From Dyella sp. AtDHG13 (GTDB taxonomy: Bacteria > Pseudomonadota > Gammaproteobacteria > Xanthomonadales > Rhodanobacteraceae), in contig NZ_QICJ01000002.1 of the NCBI RefSeq assembly GCF_003201105.1, positions 434,001-498,000 of the forward strand: a DNA stretch of 64,000 bases, in the 5' to 3' direction. Shown piece by piece: positions 50,483 to 59,386 of the stretch. The notes below the pieces were generated by a model that worked only from the letters and a program-made list of their open reading frames with translations, was not told where the DNA came from and did not search any database. Position 1 is the first letter of the stretch; each line of letters opens with the position of its first letter. The translations under genes were made by a program, and so were the position numbers.

Positions 50483-52234
50483 ATGCCAGCCACCCTGCCG
50501 CCGGGCAAATCGATCCAGCAGCGTTTCCGCTACGTCGTCACCGAGCTGTACCTGGTGGTGGTGGGTCTGGTGCTTTCCCTGTTCGGCCTGCAATGGCAAG
50601 GCTACCGAGACGCCCACGAAGCGAAGAAGGAGTTCACCGCGCTGCAAGCGGCGCTGCACGCCATGGCGGACGTGTCTGCCGAACGCCGACCCGCCTACGC
50701 AGTAATCGTGCTGGACGAGCCGACGCCCGCGGAATGGCTGGTGGCGTTGAAGACCGCCCGCGAGAGCACCGACGCACGCATGGCCGAGCTGGGCGCCGCG
50801 CTGCGCGATCCCGATTGCAGTCATTGCGCCATGTTGTTGCCCACCTGGGAGCAGGCTTACGACCAGATCGCGCTGGCGCGCCGGGAACTGGACGCCATGC
50901 ACCACCACACCGGAACGGACGCTCAGGTACTGGAAGCGTTTGGCCATCTATCCGATGCCATCCCGAGGCTGTCGTCCATCGCGGAGATCGATGCCGTGGG
51001 CGTGATCCGCCAGAACGCCGACGTGCAGAGCTACCTGCTGGTCGCGCGCCTGTCCGGGCTGCTGCGGGAGCAGGCAGGCATGATCGTGTCGCAGTTTGGT
51101 CCCGCCGTGATTTCCCGGCGCGCGCTGACCGACCAGGAAGCCTTCGACATCGCCCGCACCCTGGGCAAGATCGAACAGCTCCGCCTGCTGTTGCTGCCCA
51201 GCGTGCGGATCCTGCCGCCCAGCCTGCAGGCCGATTACGACAGGCTCGACAAGGTCTATTTCGGCGAAGCGCTGATCTTTCTGGACCAGGTGCGGCAGGA
51301 CGCGGCCCGCTCCGGTGGCGTGAGCGAATCGCCGCTGCAGCTGGCGGAACGCTATGGACCACTGATCGCACCGATCAACACCTTCCGCGATGACGCCATG
51401 GCCCTGGCGGGCAAGACCATCGACGAAAGCCTGCGTCAGCACGTCGTCTACCTGATCGCCAGCGGCATCTTCGCCGCGGTGCTCACGGGCATGCTGATGT
51501 TCCTGATCTGGCGATTCCGCGAACGTATCATCCAGCCGGTGGCGGAGGCACGGCGTTTCATCCTGGCGATTGCCTCCGGCAACCTGTCGGCCGTGCTGCC
51601 CCGAAAACGCTACAGCAGCGAGGTGCAGGAGCTTTTCAGCGCGCTCATTGTGCTCAAGGAGAACGGCACGCGGCGCCTGAAACTGGAGAAGGAACGCAAG
51701 CGCATGATCGGCGAGCTGCGCGTCATGGCCGAAACCGACGCCTTGACCGGCCTGCTCAACCGGCGCGCCTTTGAAACCCGCACGCGCGTGCTGCTGGCCG
51801 ACAAGCGCAGCCATGACCCGGTGGTGGCGGTGATGATGATCGACATCGACCACTTCAAGCGCGTCAACGACACCTACGGGCACGATAACGGCGACAAGGC
51901 GCTGGTGATGCTGGCCAATGTCTGCCGCGAAACGATGCGCTCTGACGACATCGTCGCCCGCTTCGGCGGCGAGGAGTTCGTGGTGTTGTCGCGCGTGCAG
52001 GCCGCGCAGGAGGGCCAGGCCCTGGCCGAGCGGCTGCGGCTGCGCCTGCACGATGAAAAGGTTCTTACCCTCGACGGCCAGACGTTCGGCTTCACCATCA
52101 GCATCGGCGTGGCTTTCGCGCTACGCGACCAGGGCACCGCCATCGACGTCGAGCAGTTGTTGCGGGAAGCCGATGCCCTGCTCTACCGCGCCAAGCAGAA
52201 CGGCCGCGATCGCGTCGAAACCGAGGTCGCGTGA
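50483..52234 (+). CDS. Membrane diguanylate cyclase, GGDEF (583 aa)
   Basis: Makes c-di-GMP. One membrane helix near residue 20 (ELYLVVVGLVLSLFGL), a ~290-residue periplasmic sensor region, a second helix (VVYLIASGIFAAVLTGMLMFLIW), a HAMP linker and a GGDEF domain (DALTGLLNRRAFETR, IDIDHFKRVNDTYGHDNGD). The active site is GGEEF, and RSDD five residues before it is an intact inhibitory I-site. ATG 50483 is likely although the frame is open to 50288. It converges on the cellulose operon with 4 bases between stops, and its product would activate BcsA and BcsE. Confidence 0.94.
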   Translation: MPATLPPGKSIQQRFRYVVTELYLVVVGLVLSLFGLQWQGYRDAHEAKKEFTALQAALHAMADVSAERRPAYAVIVLDEPTPAEWLVALKTARESTDARMAELGAALRDPDCSHCAMLLPTWEQAYDQIALARRELDAMHHHTGTDAQVLEAFGHLSDAIPRLSSIAEIDAVGVIRQNADVQSYLLVARLSGLLREQAGMIVSQFGPAVISRRALTDQEAFDIARTLGKIEQLRLLLLPSVRILPPSLQADYDRLDKVYFGEALIFLDQVRQDAARSGGVSESPLQLAERYGPLIAPINTFRDDAMALAGKTIDESLRQHVVYLIASGIFAAVLTGMLMFLIWRFRERIIQPVAEARRFILAIASGNLSAVLPRKRYSSEVQELFSALIVLKENGTRRLKLEKERKRMIGELRVMAETDALTGLLNRRAFETRTRVLLADKRSHDPVVAVMMIDIDHFKRVNDTYGHDNGDKALVMLANVCRETMRSDDIVARFGGEEFVVLSRVQAAQEGQALAERLRLRLHDEKVLTLDGQTFGFTISIGVAFALRDQGTAIDVEQLLREADALLYRAKQNGRDRVETEVA

Positions 52235-52238
52235 AGCA

Positions 52239-52433
52239 TCACGGGCGCTCGGGCGTCGCGTCGTCTGGATACAGCACGCCGGCCAGCAGCGGCCAGCGCT
52301 TGCGTGCCGCGTCGCGCACCGCCTTCAACTGGCTATCGAAATAGCGCGCGGGGTCGATGCCTTCAACGTGGCGCGCATAGGTTTCGATGTCGTTGGGAAG
52401 CATCCGTTCGTCCGCATCGCGTGGCGCGGTCAT
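52239..52433 (-). CDS. bcsR: BcsR-like regulator of cellulose synthesis (64 aa)
   Basis: Contains LPNDIETYARHVEGIDPARYFDSQLKAVRDAARKRWPLLAGVLY; the NDI...ALKRWPLLAEF pattern of E. coli BcsR (62 aa) is recognisable. BcsR with BcsQ supports assembly of the cellulose secretion complex. In E. coli it precedes bcsQ; here it is the last gene, overlapping bcsG (ATGA). Confidence 0.8.
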   Translation of the reverse strand: MTAPRDADERMLPNDIETYARHVEGIDPARYFDSQLKAVRDAARKRWPLLAGVLYPDDATPERP

Positions 52434-54019
52434 GGCTTGCCCTCCATCCAGACGCCTTCGGGCGTGTGGATCACGTAGCCGCTGGTGGTGCCCAGTGTCA
52501 CGGTGTTCTCGTTCTCGCCGACCAGGCGCGTCTGCGGCAGGTCGTGCGCGTATTGGTCCAGTGCGGGCCCGTTCGGCTTGAACGGGCTGTTGGCCACTAG
52601 GTTGGACATCAGCTGCGCCAGGGCCAGGTAGCTGGTGGGCGTGTCGATGGAAACGGCATGCCCCGGCGCAGCCTTGGCGGCGGGCAGGCCGACGAGCTTG
52701 ACGCCCACCGGCACGTTGATGATGCGTGGCGTGGGGATTTCGCGCAGGCCGGATATCTGCCCCGCGTCGCCGCGCAACGCCGCGCCGTGTTCGGGCACGA
52801 ACACGATCACGGCCTTGCGGCCTGAGTGCTCGATCACCTCGGTCAGCCGGTCGATGTCGCCCAGCAACCGCGTCAGCCGCACGGGATAGGACTGCAGGCT
52901 GGTCATGTTGTTGTTGGGCAGGCGGTTGCCGTCGTGCATGGTCACCGTGTTGTAGTAGAGCGCCACCGGCCCGCCGCCCTTGGCGGCAACGCCTTGATAC
53001 CAGCGTGCGAGCGCGTCGTAATCGTTGACCAGCTGGGAGCCGTCGAATTCGCGCATGAAGGGCGGCAAGCCATCGGTGGATTGCGGCTGGATGCCGGCGC
53101 GGCCGATCTCGCGCTGGATGGTGCCGATGAAATCGTCGAAGCGGCCGTTGTGGTTCATCATGAACTGCACGTCGTAACCGGCGGCGGCAAGGTCCGCGAA
53201 CACGTGGCATTCCTGCGGCGCCGCGCTGTACAGGCCCTGGTGCGGCTCCTGTCCGCACGACGCGCGCAGCAGGCGTATCGCCGCCGGGCCGCTGTAGCTG
53301 GCCGCGCTGCTGAAGTTCTTGAACACGTAGTCGAATTTGCCGAACAGCGCGTTGTCGCGCATGTTCACCACGTCCAGGTCATCCCACGACAGCGAGCAGA
53401 TGTGGATGACGATGATGTCGAACGCCGCCTCCGGGTCCTTGTCCGCCGGAAAGAACGCCATCCGACGCGCCTGCTCAGCGTGGTGGAACGCGGCCAGTTG
53501 CTCGTCGTAGCTGCCCGTGGCGCCGCTGGCGCCGGCATTGGCCGCCTCTGCATCGGCGCGCGGGTTGGCGGCCGCAACGTTCTGGCCCTGGCCGGACTTG
53601 GCGATCAGCGTGCCCATGCCCTGCCACAGCGGAAAGACGATCAGCGCCAGCAGCACAAACGTGGTGACGCGCACCCACCGATTGACGATGGCATAGACCA
53701 CGATGACCAGCAGCGGCACATAGACCATCGCCGGCGTGAACACGCGGCGCGCCAGTTCCAGCATGTAGCTGGGCGAGAACGTCGCCAGCGCGGGAATCTG
53801 CCGGAGCACATAGCCGAACGGCGGCAGGTTCGATTCGTGATAGAGCAAGGCCGCGCCGGCCAGCACCGCCGCCACCTGCCGCGCCACGCGCTGCCAGCGC
53901 TGGCGCAGGGGCACCAGCAGCGCCAGCGCGAACAGCACGTTGAGCCACCAGACCGGCTGGATGCTGCCCCTGGCGAACAGGCCAAGCTTGGCGATGAAAT
54001 AGAGGTTCCAGAATCCCAT
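52430..54019 (-). CDS. bcsG: Cellulose phosphoethanolamine transferase BcsG (529 aa)
   Basis: Adds phosphoethanolamine to cellulose in the periplasm. Four or five N-terminal membrane helices up to residue ~140, then an alkaline-phosphatase-like domain. Zinc and active-site residues match E. coli BcsG: Cys208 in HICSLSWDD, nucleophile Ser243 in SYSGPAAIRLLRASCGQ, His362 in TVTMHDG, Glu410-His411 in FVPEHGAAL. Implies the strain makes pEtN-cellulose. Confidence 0.96.
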   Translation of the reverse strand: MGFWNLYFIAKLGLFARGSIQPVWWLNVLFALALLVPLRQRWQRVARQVAAVLAGAALLYHESNLPPFGYVLRQIPALATFSPSYMLELARRVFTPAMVYVPLLVIVVYAIVNRWVRVTTFVLLALIVFPLWQGMGTLIAKSGQGQNVAAANPRADAEAANAGASGATGSYDEQLAAFHHAEQARRMAFFPADKDPEAAFDIIVIHICSLSWDDLDVVNMRDNALFGKFDYVFKNFSSAASYSGPAAIRLLRASCGQEPHQGLYSAAPQECHVFADLAAAGYDVQFMMNHNGRFDDFIGTIQREIGRAGIQPQSTDGLPPFMREFDGSQLVNDYDALARWYQGVAAKGGGPVALYYNTVTMHDGNRLPNNNMTSLQSYPVRLTRLLGDIDRLTEVIEHSGRKAVIVFVPEHGAALRGDAGQISGLREIPTPRIINVPVGVKLVGLPAAKAAPGHAVSIDTPTSYLALAQLMSNLVANSPFKPNGPALDQYAHDLPQTRLVGENENTVTLGTTSGYVIHTPEGVWMEGKP

Positions 54020-54030
54020 GCGTTACCCCG

Positions 54031-56598
54031 TCACTCCGAGCGTCGCGGGTGCCGCACGAACACGGCTTCCGCGGCGTCCAGGCAGGCATCGAAAAGTCGC
54101 AGCACGCCCTGATAGCCCATCTCGATCACCTCCACGAAGCTGTGCAGCGGCGCATCGGGAACCAGTTCCTCTTCCCAGCGCACCCAGGCATCGGCGCGGC
54201 CAAAGGTGCACTGGATCAGCTGGGTTTCCTTCTCGTACGACCACTCCTCGAACTTCAGGCCCAGGCGGTTGCCGCTGTTGCGCGCCACCACGGCGGGGAA
54301 GTAGTAGTCGATGTCGCCGCGCGACAGCGCCACGCCCAGCGGCGCGCCGCGCTCCAGCGGCAATGCTTCAGGGAGCACGATGCCCAGGCCGCCGGTGGAA
54401 TAGTTTTCCGTGCGGCAGGCGATGGTCTTGCCGTCGGCCAGCACCAGGGTCGCCGGCACGTGCAGCGGCACGTGGTGCGATACGCGCACCTGCCTCGCCT
54501 CCTTGGCCACGCCTACCGCGGCGCCGAGCATGGCGACGTTGAACAGCGACCACACCATGTTCATCAGCACCGTGACCGGCTCGTCGCGCTGCACGGTGAA
54601 GATGCGCACGACGCCGGCCACCAGCCCGGCAAGATTCACCGCCAGCAGCCACACGTAGGGCTTGGACGTGGACCAGTCCAGGTATTCGTCCTCGATCAGG
54701 CCACCCTTGGCCGTGACGTTGAACTTGCCCTTCTTGGGGTTGATGAAGGCGATGGTCGTGGGCAGCACGGTGTACCACGCCAGCACCGATTCGTAGACCT
54801 CGGCCCAGAACGAATGGCGGTACTGGCCCTGGATGCGCGAGTTGGCCAGCCCGGAAATGAACAGGTACGGGAACACATACGCCATCACCGAGATCGCATC
54901 CGCGCCGAACACGTGCAGCCCGAAGAACAGGAAGGCGCACGGCATGGAAAGAAAGATCAGGCGCGGAATGCCGTAGAAGAAATGCAGCATCGCATTGCTG
55001 TAGCAAATGCGCTGGAAGAACGTGAGGCCCTTCTTCAGCCACGGGTTGTCGAGGCGGAAGATCTGCGCCATGCCGCGCGCCCAGCGGATGCGCTGGCCGA
55101 TGTGGCCGGACAGGCTTTCCGTGGCAAGCCCCGCCGCCTGCACGATGCGCAGGTAGGCCGTGCGATAGCCGCGCCGATGGATCTTGAGCGAGGTGTGTGC
55201 GTCCTCCGTGACCGTTTCCACCGCGATGCCGCCCACTTCCATCAGCGGCGCGCGGCGGATCACCGCGCACGAACCGCAGAAGAAGGTGGCGTTCCAGAAG
55301 TCGTTGCCGTCCTGGATCAGCCCGTAGAACAGGCTGCCCTCGTTGGGAATGCGCAGGAACGTGTCGAAATTGCGCTCGAACGGATCGGGCGAGAAGAAAT
55401 GATGCGGCGTCTGCACCATCGCGCACTGGGGGTCGGCGATGAACTCGCCCATCGTGGTCTGCAGGAACGAGCGCGTGGGAATGTGGTCGCAATCGAAGAT
55501 GGCGACGAACTCGCCGCTGGTCAGGGCCAGCGCGTGATTGATGTTGCCGGCCTTGGCGTAGCGGTGTTCCTCGCGCGTGAGGTAGCCCACGCCCACCGCG
55601 TCGGCGAAGCGCGCGAACTCCTCGCGGCTGCCGTCGTCCAGCAGGTAGACACGCAGCTTGTCGGCCGGCCAGTCCATGCTCTTGGCCGCCAGCACCGCCG
55701 GGCTCACCACCGTCAGCGGCTCATTGTAGGTGGGGATATAGACGTCCACCGTGGGCCAGCTGTCGGTGTCTTCGGGCAGCGGCTTGGGCTGGCGGTTCAG
55801 CGGCCACGCGGTCTGGATGTAGCCGAAGAATAGCACGATCCAGGTGTAGATTTCCGCGGCGAACAGCAGGTAGCCGAAGATCGCCTCGACGGGCGTGGCG
55901 AAGTTGAGCGTCTGGGTGATGCGCCACCACATGTAGCGCCCGGTCATCAGGATCGACAGCGACACCATCAGCATGGTCGGCCAGCGCCCGGGAATGCGCC
56001 GCGCGATGATCATCACCGCGCATACCAGCACGAACAGTCGGAACTGGTCGGCGATGGCCAGCGGTGTGGTCCAGAACGCGACGGCCACCACGAAGGCGAG
56101 CAGCAGGATCACCTGCTTGAGGTAGGGCACGCGATCCAACCCGGACGACCACTCGTCCACGCGCTGGCCCACGCGCGCCCACGGCACTGTCGGCAGGCGC
56201 GAGGACACCGCGCGCCCTGCTCGCCCCACGACGCCCTGCACGGGCGCCAGCCACTGGCCGATGCGACCCAGCAGCATCGAGCCGCGGCGCGCGCCACGGT
56301 AGTGCCGGGCGCTGCGCAGGTTGGCCGCGAGCCGCACGCGACGACGGCGCGGGCGGAAGAACAGGCGCCACAGCCATGCACCCGCGCTTTCGTCTGGCTC
56401 CATGCCCAGTTCGTCGCGCAGATGGCGGCCCAGGCGTTCGGACGCTATCGCCGGCCAGTCGCGCTGCCCCGCGCGCGGCGCGCGGAATATCAGCCGCAAG
56501 GCCCACATGCCACGCCCGGCATCCGCGTCGATATCCATCTCCCGCGCCATCGCGCTGCGCAGGCGCGACCGCATGGAGGCGAACGCCGGCCGGCTCAT
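54031..56598 (-). CDS. bcsA: Cellulose synthase catalytic subunit BcsA (855 aa)
   Basis: GT2 glycosyltransferase that polymerises UDP-glucose and extrudes the chain through its own channel. Motifs: LLDDG (D321), FDCDH (D369, D371), TED (464-466, catalytic base), QRIRW (502-506). PilZ domain near 700-800 has the NxSxGG part (N732-YSTGG), but the RxxxR arm reads R705-V-S-H-H709, i.e. the second Arg is His. ATG 56598 overlaps the bcsQ stop (ATGA). E. coli BcsA is 872 aa. bcsB does not follow. Confidence 0.96.
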   Translation of the reverse strand: MSRPAFASMRSRLRSAMAREMDIDADAGRGMWALRLIFRAPRAGQRDWPAIASERLGRHLRDELGMEPDESAGAWLWRLFFRPRRRRVRLAANLRSARHYRGARRGSMLLGRIGQWLAPVQGVVGRAGRAVSSRLPTVPWARVGQRVDEWSSGLDRVPYLKQVILLLAFVVAVAFWTTPLAIADQFRLFVLVCAVMIIARRIPGRWPTMLMVSLSILMTGRYMWWRITQTLNFATPVEAIFGYLLFAAEIYTWIVLFFGYIQTAWPLNRQPKPLPEDTDSWPTVDVYIPTYNEPLTVVSPAVLAAKSMDWPADKLRVYLLDDGSREEFARFADAVGVGYLTREEHRYAKAGNINHALALTSGEFVAIFDCDHIPTRSFLQTTMGEFIADPQCAMVQTPHHFFSPDPFERNFDTFLRIPNEGSLFYGLIQDGNDFWNATFFCGSCAVIRRAPLMEVGGIAVETVTEDAHTSLKIHRRGYRTAYLRIVQAAGLATESLSGHIGQRIRWARGMAQIFRLDNPWLKKGLTFFQRICYSNAMLHFFYGIPRLIFLSMPCAFLFFGLHVFGADAISVMAYVFPYLFISGLANSRIQGQYRHSFWAEVYESVLAWYTVLPTTIAFINPKKGKFNVTAKGGLIEDEYLDWSTSKPYVWLLAVNLAGLVAGVVRIFTVQRDEPVTVLMNMVWSLFNVAMLGAAVGVAKEARQVRVSHHVPLHVPATLVLADGKTIACRTENYSTGGLGIVLPEALPLERGAPLGVALSRGDIDYYFPAVVARNSGNRLGLKFEEWSYEKETQLIQCTFGRADAWVRWEEELVPDAPLHSFVEVIEMGYQGVLRLFDACLDAAEAVFVRHPRRSE

Positions 56599-57392
56599 GC
56601 CTTCGCTCCCGCGGCCGGTTGGTGGGCGGCGTGAATCCAGTTCGACAGCCACGACGCCAGACCCTGCAGATCATGCGCGGCCTGGGAATGCGGCGCGGCC
56701 TGCACGAAGTTCTCGTTGCGGGCGAGCGCCTCGGGAATGCCGGTGTCGGCATGCACGCGATACACGGAAAGCTCGGCGCCCAGCGCGTCGCGCAGCAGCG
56801 TGAGGATGTCGGTGTGCAACTGCGATGCCGGCGAGGCCGCGTTGGCCACGTACACGGTTTCCTTGCCCAGCGCCTTCAGCTCGCTGCGCAGGCGCGGCAG
56901 CGTGGCGCAGGCCAGCGGTTGCGGCGGAAGCACCACCAGCACTAGATCGGCAGCGGCGATGGCCTGCGAGGCATGCACGGACGGCCAGGCCGGCGTATCG
57001 ACCAAGGCCACGCCATGCCCCGGCAGATCGATCCGCGCCAGCAGATCGCGCAACCACGTCGGCTGCTCGTGCAACACCGCGGCGATGGCCGCAGCCGTCT
57101 CGGCGTCCGGCCCGCGCCCGTCGCCCCTGGCGCCGCCCCAGGGCAGCCACAGCACGCCGTCGTCGGTTTCCAGCGCGGCATCGCTCCAGTCGTCGGTGGG
57201 CGACACCACGTGCGACACCAGCCCACGGCGCGCCGGCGTGCGCAGGCCGCAGTAGAAAGTGAACACGTTGCGCGGATCGCATTCCACCGCCAGCGCCGCG
57301 TGCTTGCGTGCCATCAGCAGGCCGGCCAGCGCGACGGTGAGCGTGGTGCGCCCCGCGCCACCGACGGGAGAGACGACGGCAATCGTCTTCAT
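56595..57392 (-). CDS. bcsQ: Cellulose biosynthesis protein BcsQ (265 aa)
   Basis: MinD/ParA-like ATPase needed for polar cellulose synthesis. MKTIAVVSPVGGAGRTTLTVALAGLL holds a deviant Walker A (GGAGRTT); LVDTPAWPS is the Walker B region, LVVLPPQPL follows. Start 57392 overlaps the bcsF stop (ATGA), although the frame is open further. Confidence 0.93.
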   Translation of the reverse strand: MKTIAVVSPVGGAGRTTLTVALAGLLMARKHAALAVECDPRNVFTFYCGLRTPARRGLVSHVVSPTDDWSDAALETDDGVLWLPWGGARGDGRGPDAETAAAIAAVLHEQPTWLRDLLARIDLPGHGVALVDTPAWPSVHASQAIAAADLVLVVLPPQPLACATLPRLRSELKALGKETVYVANAASPASQLHTDILTLLRDALGAELSVYRVHADTGIPEALARNENFVQAAPHSQAAHDLQGLASWLSNWIHAAHQPAAGAKA

Positions 57393-57589
57393 GCCTTTCT
57401 CCCCGCCGCGCCCTGGCGCTTTCCGCGAATCACCAGCGGCTCCAGCTGCGACGGCAACTGGATCTTGCGCCGACGGAACAGCGCGCGCGAACGCCGCAGC
57501 CAGTAGCCCACGCGGAACCGCCACCACAGCCACGCCAAAGGCGCGGCAAGCACGAGTCCCCAGATGAAGTAGCCCAGGAAGATGCTCAT
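57389..57589 (-). CDS. bcsF: BcsF small membrane protein (66 aa)
   Basis: One membrane helix (FLGYFIWGLVLAAPLAWLWWRF) then a basic tail, as in E. coli BcsF (63 aa), which recruits BcsE to the membrane complex. Lies 7 bases behind bcsE. Confidence 0.88.
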   Translation of the reverse strand: MSIFLGYFIWGLVLAAPLAWLWWRFRVGYWLRRSRALFRRRKIQLPSQLEPLVIRGKRQGAAGRKA

Positions 57590-57596
57590 GGCCGCC

Positions 57597-59357
57597 CTAC
57601 CCCCGCGCCTTCAAGGGTAGCGACGCCGGGCGCGCCGGCGCGCGTGCGGTGGCCGGCGTGATGGCCGCGGCATCCGTGGCGCCCAGCATGGGCAGCACAG
57701 GCTTGTGCTCGCTGGCGGGCTCGGGCGCGGCTTCCTTCTCCTGCACTTCCGCCAGGCCGGTCTGCACCGGTTTGGCCGGCTCGACCAACCCGGTGTAATC
57801 GGGCGGCGGGAGCTCGGCGATATCTTCTTCCAGCGCGTCGAGCGCGGACTGGATGGTTTCGCGGTCGCCGCAACGCAGCTCGCCCCGGAACAGGTCCGAA
57901 AGCGGCCGCACGAATACCCGTTCCATCGCCTTGCCGGCCTCGTCCACGTGGCAGGCGAAGAAGAACACGTACACGCTGTCGCCGCTGGCGGTGCACAGGT
58001 CGCCGGTGCGGCGGATACGGCAGGCGTTGAGCGCATCGATGGCCGCCACGTCGTGTTCCAGCGGCAGGCGCAGCAAGACATTCGGCAAACGGATCGGACG
58101 GCTGCGCTCGATCGCCTCGCGCACCAGCGCGATGAAGCGATGCGCGGGCACGTAACCGGTGGTGGAATCGCGCATCGCCGCGGACAGCGCCGCGCGGTAG
58201 TCGTCCGGCACGGGACGCGAGAACAGCTGCCCCTGCACGCCATCGACCGCGATCTCCACCTGCGCCAAAGGCATGCTGCGCGGAATGATCGCGTTGGCGC
58301 CCAGGGTGAGCATGAGCAGTTCGTAGCGAATGCTGACGTTGTCCTCGCGAATAAGGATCTTCAGTGCCTTGCCGCACTGCCGGCGCAGGAAGTTCACCTG
58401 CTTGGCCAGCGTCGCCAGGCTGACGTCGATGCCGTAGTGCAGGATCACCGTGGCGGCCACCGCACGGCTTGCCGCCGACACCAGCGCCTCGTTGTCCGCC
58501 AGCACCTGCCACGCCTTGGGCACCACGCGCTCGCGCGCCACCGCATCGTGCGACACCATCACCACGGCCTCGTCGGGCGCGAGCATGCCGATGCCTTCGC
58601 CGCGCTCGCGGTCGGCATCCATCACCGCCACCAGGCGATGGCCGCTGCCGGAGAAGCGCAGCGGAATGGATTCCGTCGCCGACAAGGCGCCGCGATTGTC
58701 CCGCCAGAAAGCCACCTCCCAGCGGAACTCGCCCTGCACGTGCACCAGCTGCGCGGCGCCGGCGAACTGGATCTGGAAATCGGTCAGCGGCCGGAAATCG
58801 CCGCTCTGCTCTACCAGCGGCGGCAGCATGACCAGCAACACCGTGTGGCGCGTCTGCGCGCACCAGCCGGCCAGCGCCGCGCCCTGGCGGATCAGCGCGG
58901 CGCGATCCTGCCAGGCGAAGCACGCCGCCACGCCCTCGATCAGGATCGGGCTGGACGGCGCCGCACATTGGGCGGACAGCGCCTGCAGCGATTCCATCAG
59001 CACGTCGCAGCCATCGCGGTTCGGCGGCAGGCGCAGCGAGCAGACGTTGGACTTGGGGTGCACCGCGCCCGGCTGGTCGATGTCCGTGCCGTGCTGGCGC
59101 AAGGCCTGCGCGATGTCGTCGGCCGTGCGCGTGGAGAGCACCGTTACCGGAGTGAGCAAGGCGGTGGCCGCGGTTCTCCAGAACAGCGCGTCGCGTGCCG
59201 GCGAACGACTGGCGTACACCGCGTACACGCATCCCGTCGCCAGCGCGGACAGAGACGGCGGCAGGCCTTCGATGGCCAGTGACTGGTTCAGGCGCAGGCG
59301 CGCGCGCGGCGAGCTGCGGTCGCTGGCGTCGGAGGCGGCTGGAGGAAGGTTCGTCAC
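57597..59357 (-). CDS. bcsE: c-di-GMP-binding protein BcsE (586 aa)
   Basis: Second c-di-GMP receptor of the cellulose machinery. The C-terminal GIL domain has the RxGD I-site as R450-TGD in CRIRRTGDLC. The middle part resembles a RecA/receiver-like fold (HTVLLVMLPPLVEQSGDF). GTG 59357 opens the family-like sequence; longer frames upstream run across bcsC and are shadows. E. coli BcsE is 523 aa; the extra length is a Pro/Ala/Glu-rich C-terminal tail. Confidence 0.93.
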   Translation of the reverse strand: MTNLPPAASDASDRSSPRARLRLNQSLAIEGLPPSLSALATGCVYAVYASRSPARDALFWRTAATALLTPVTVLSTRTADDIAQALRQHGTDIDQPGAVHPKSNVCSLRLPPNRDGCDVLMESLQALSAQCAAPSSPILIEGVAACFAWQDRAALIRQGAALAGWCAQTRHTVLLVMLPPLVEQSGDFRPLTDFQIQFAGAAQLVHVQGEFRWEVAFWRDNRGALSATESIPLRFSGSGHRLVAVMDADRERGEGIGMLAPDEAVVMVSHDAVARERVVPKAWQVLADNEALVSAASRAVAATVILHYGIDVSLATLAKQVNFLRRQCGKALKILIREDNVSIRYELLMLTLGANAIIPRSMPLAQVEIAVDGVQGQLFSRPVPDDYRAALSAAMRDSTTGYVPAHRFIALVREAIERSRPIRLPNVLLRLPLEHDVAAIDALNACRIRRTGDLCTASGDSVYVFFFACHVDEAGKAMERVFVRPLSDLFRGELRCGDRETIQSALDALEEDIAELPPPDYTGLVEPAKPVQTGLAEVQEKEAAPEPASEHKPVLPMLGATDAAAITPATARAPARPASLPLKARG

Positions 59358-59386
59358 GGCTCTCGTCCCAGGGTTCGGTTCACCGG

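Noticed and set aside
54049-55833. 594-codon open frame antisense to bcsA
   Set aside because: His/Arg/Gln-rich shadow of a high-GC gene with clear GT2 motifs on the other strand.
57586-59232. 548-codon minus-strand frame across bcsE
   Set aside because: Arg/Ala/Gly-rich, no domains; the overlapping frame encodes a recognisable BcsE with an RTGD site.
57597-59357. Second RxGD (RCGD, residues 495-498 of BcsE) as the c-di-GMP site
   Set aside because: The R450-TGD motif in RRTGDLC matches the known GIL I-site position better; RCGD is probably coincidental.
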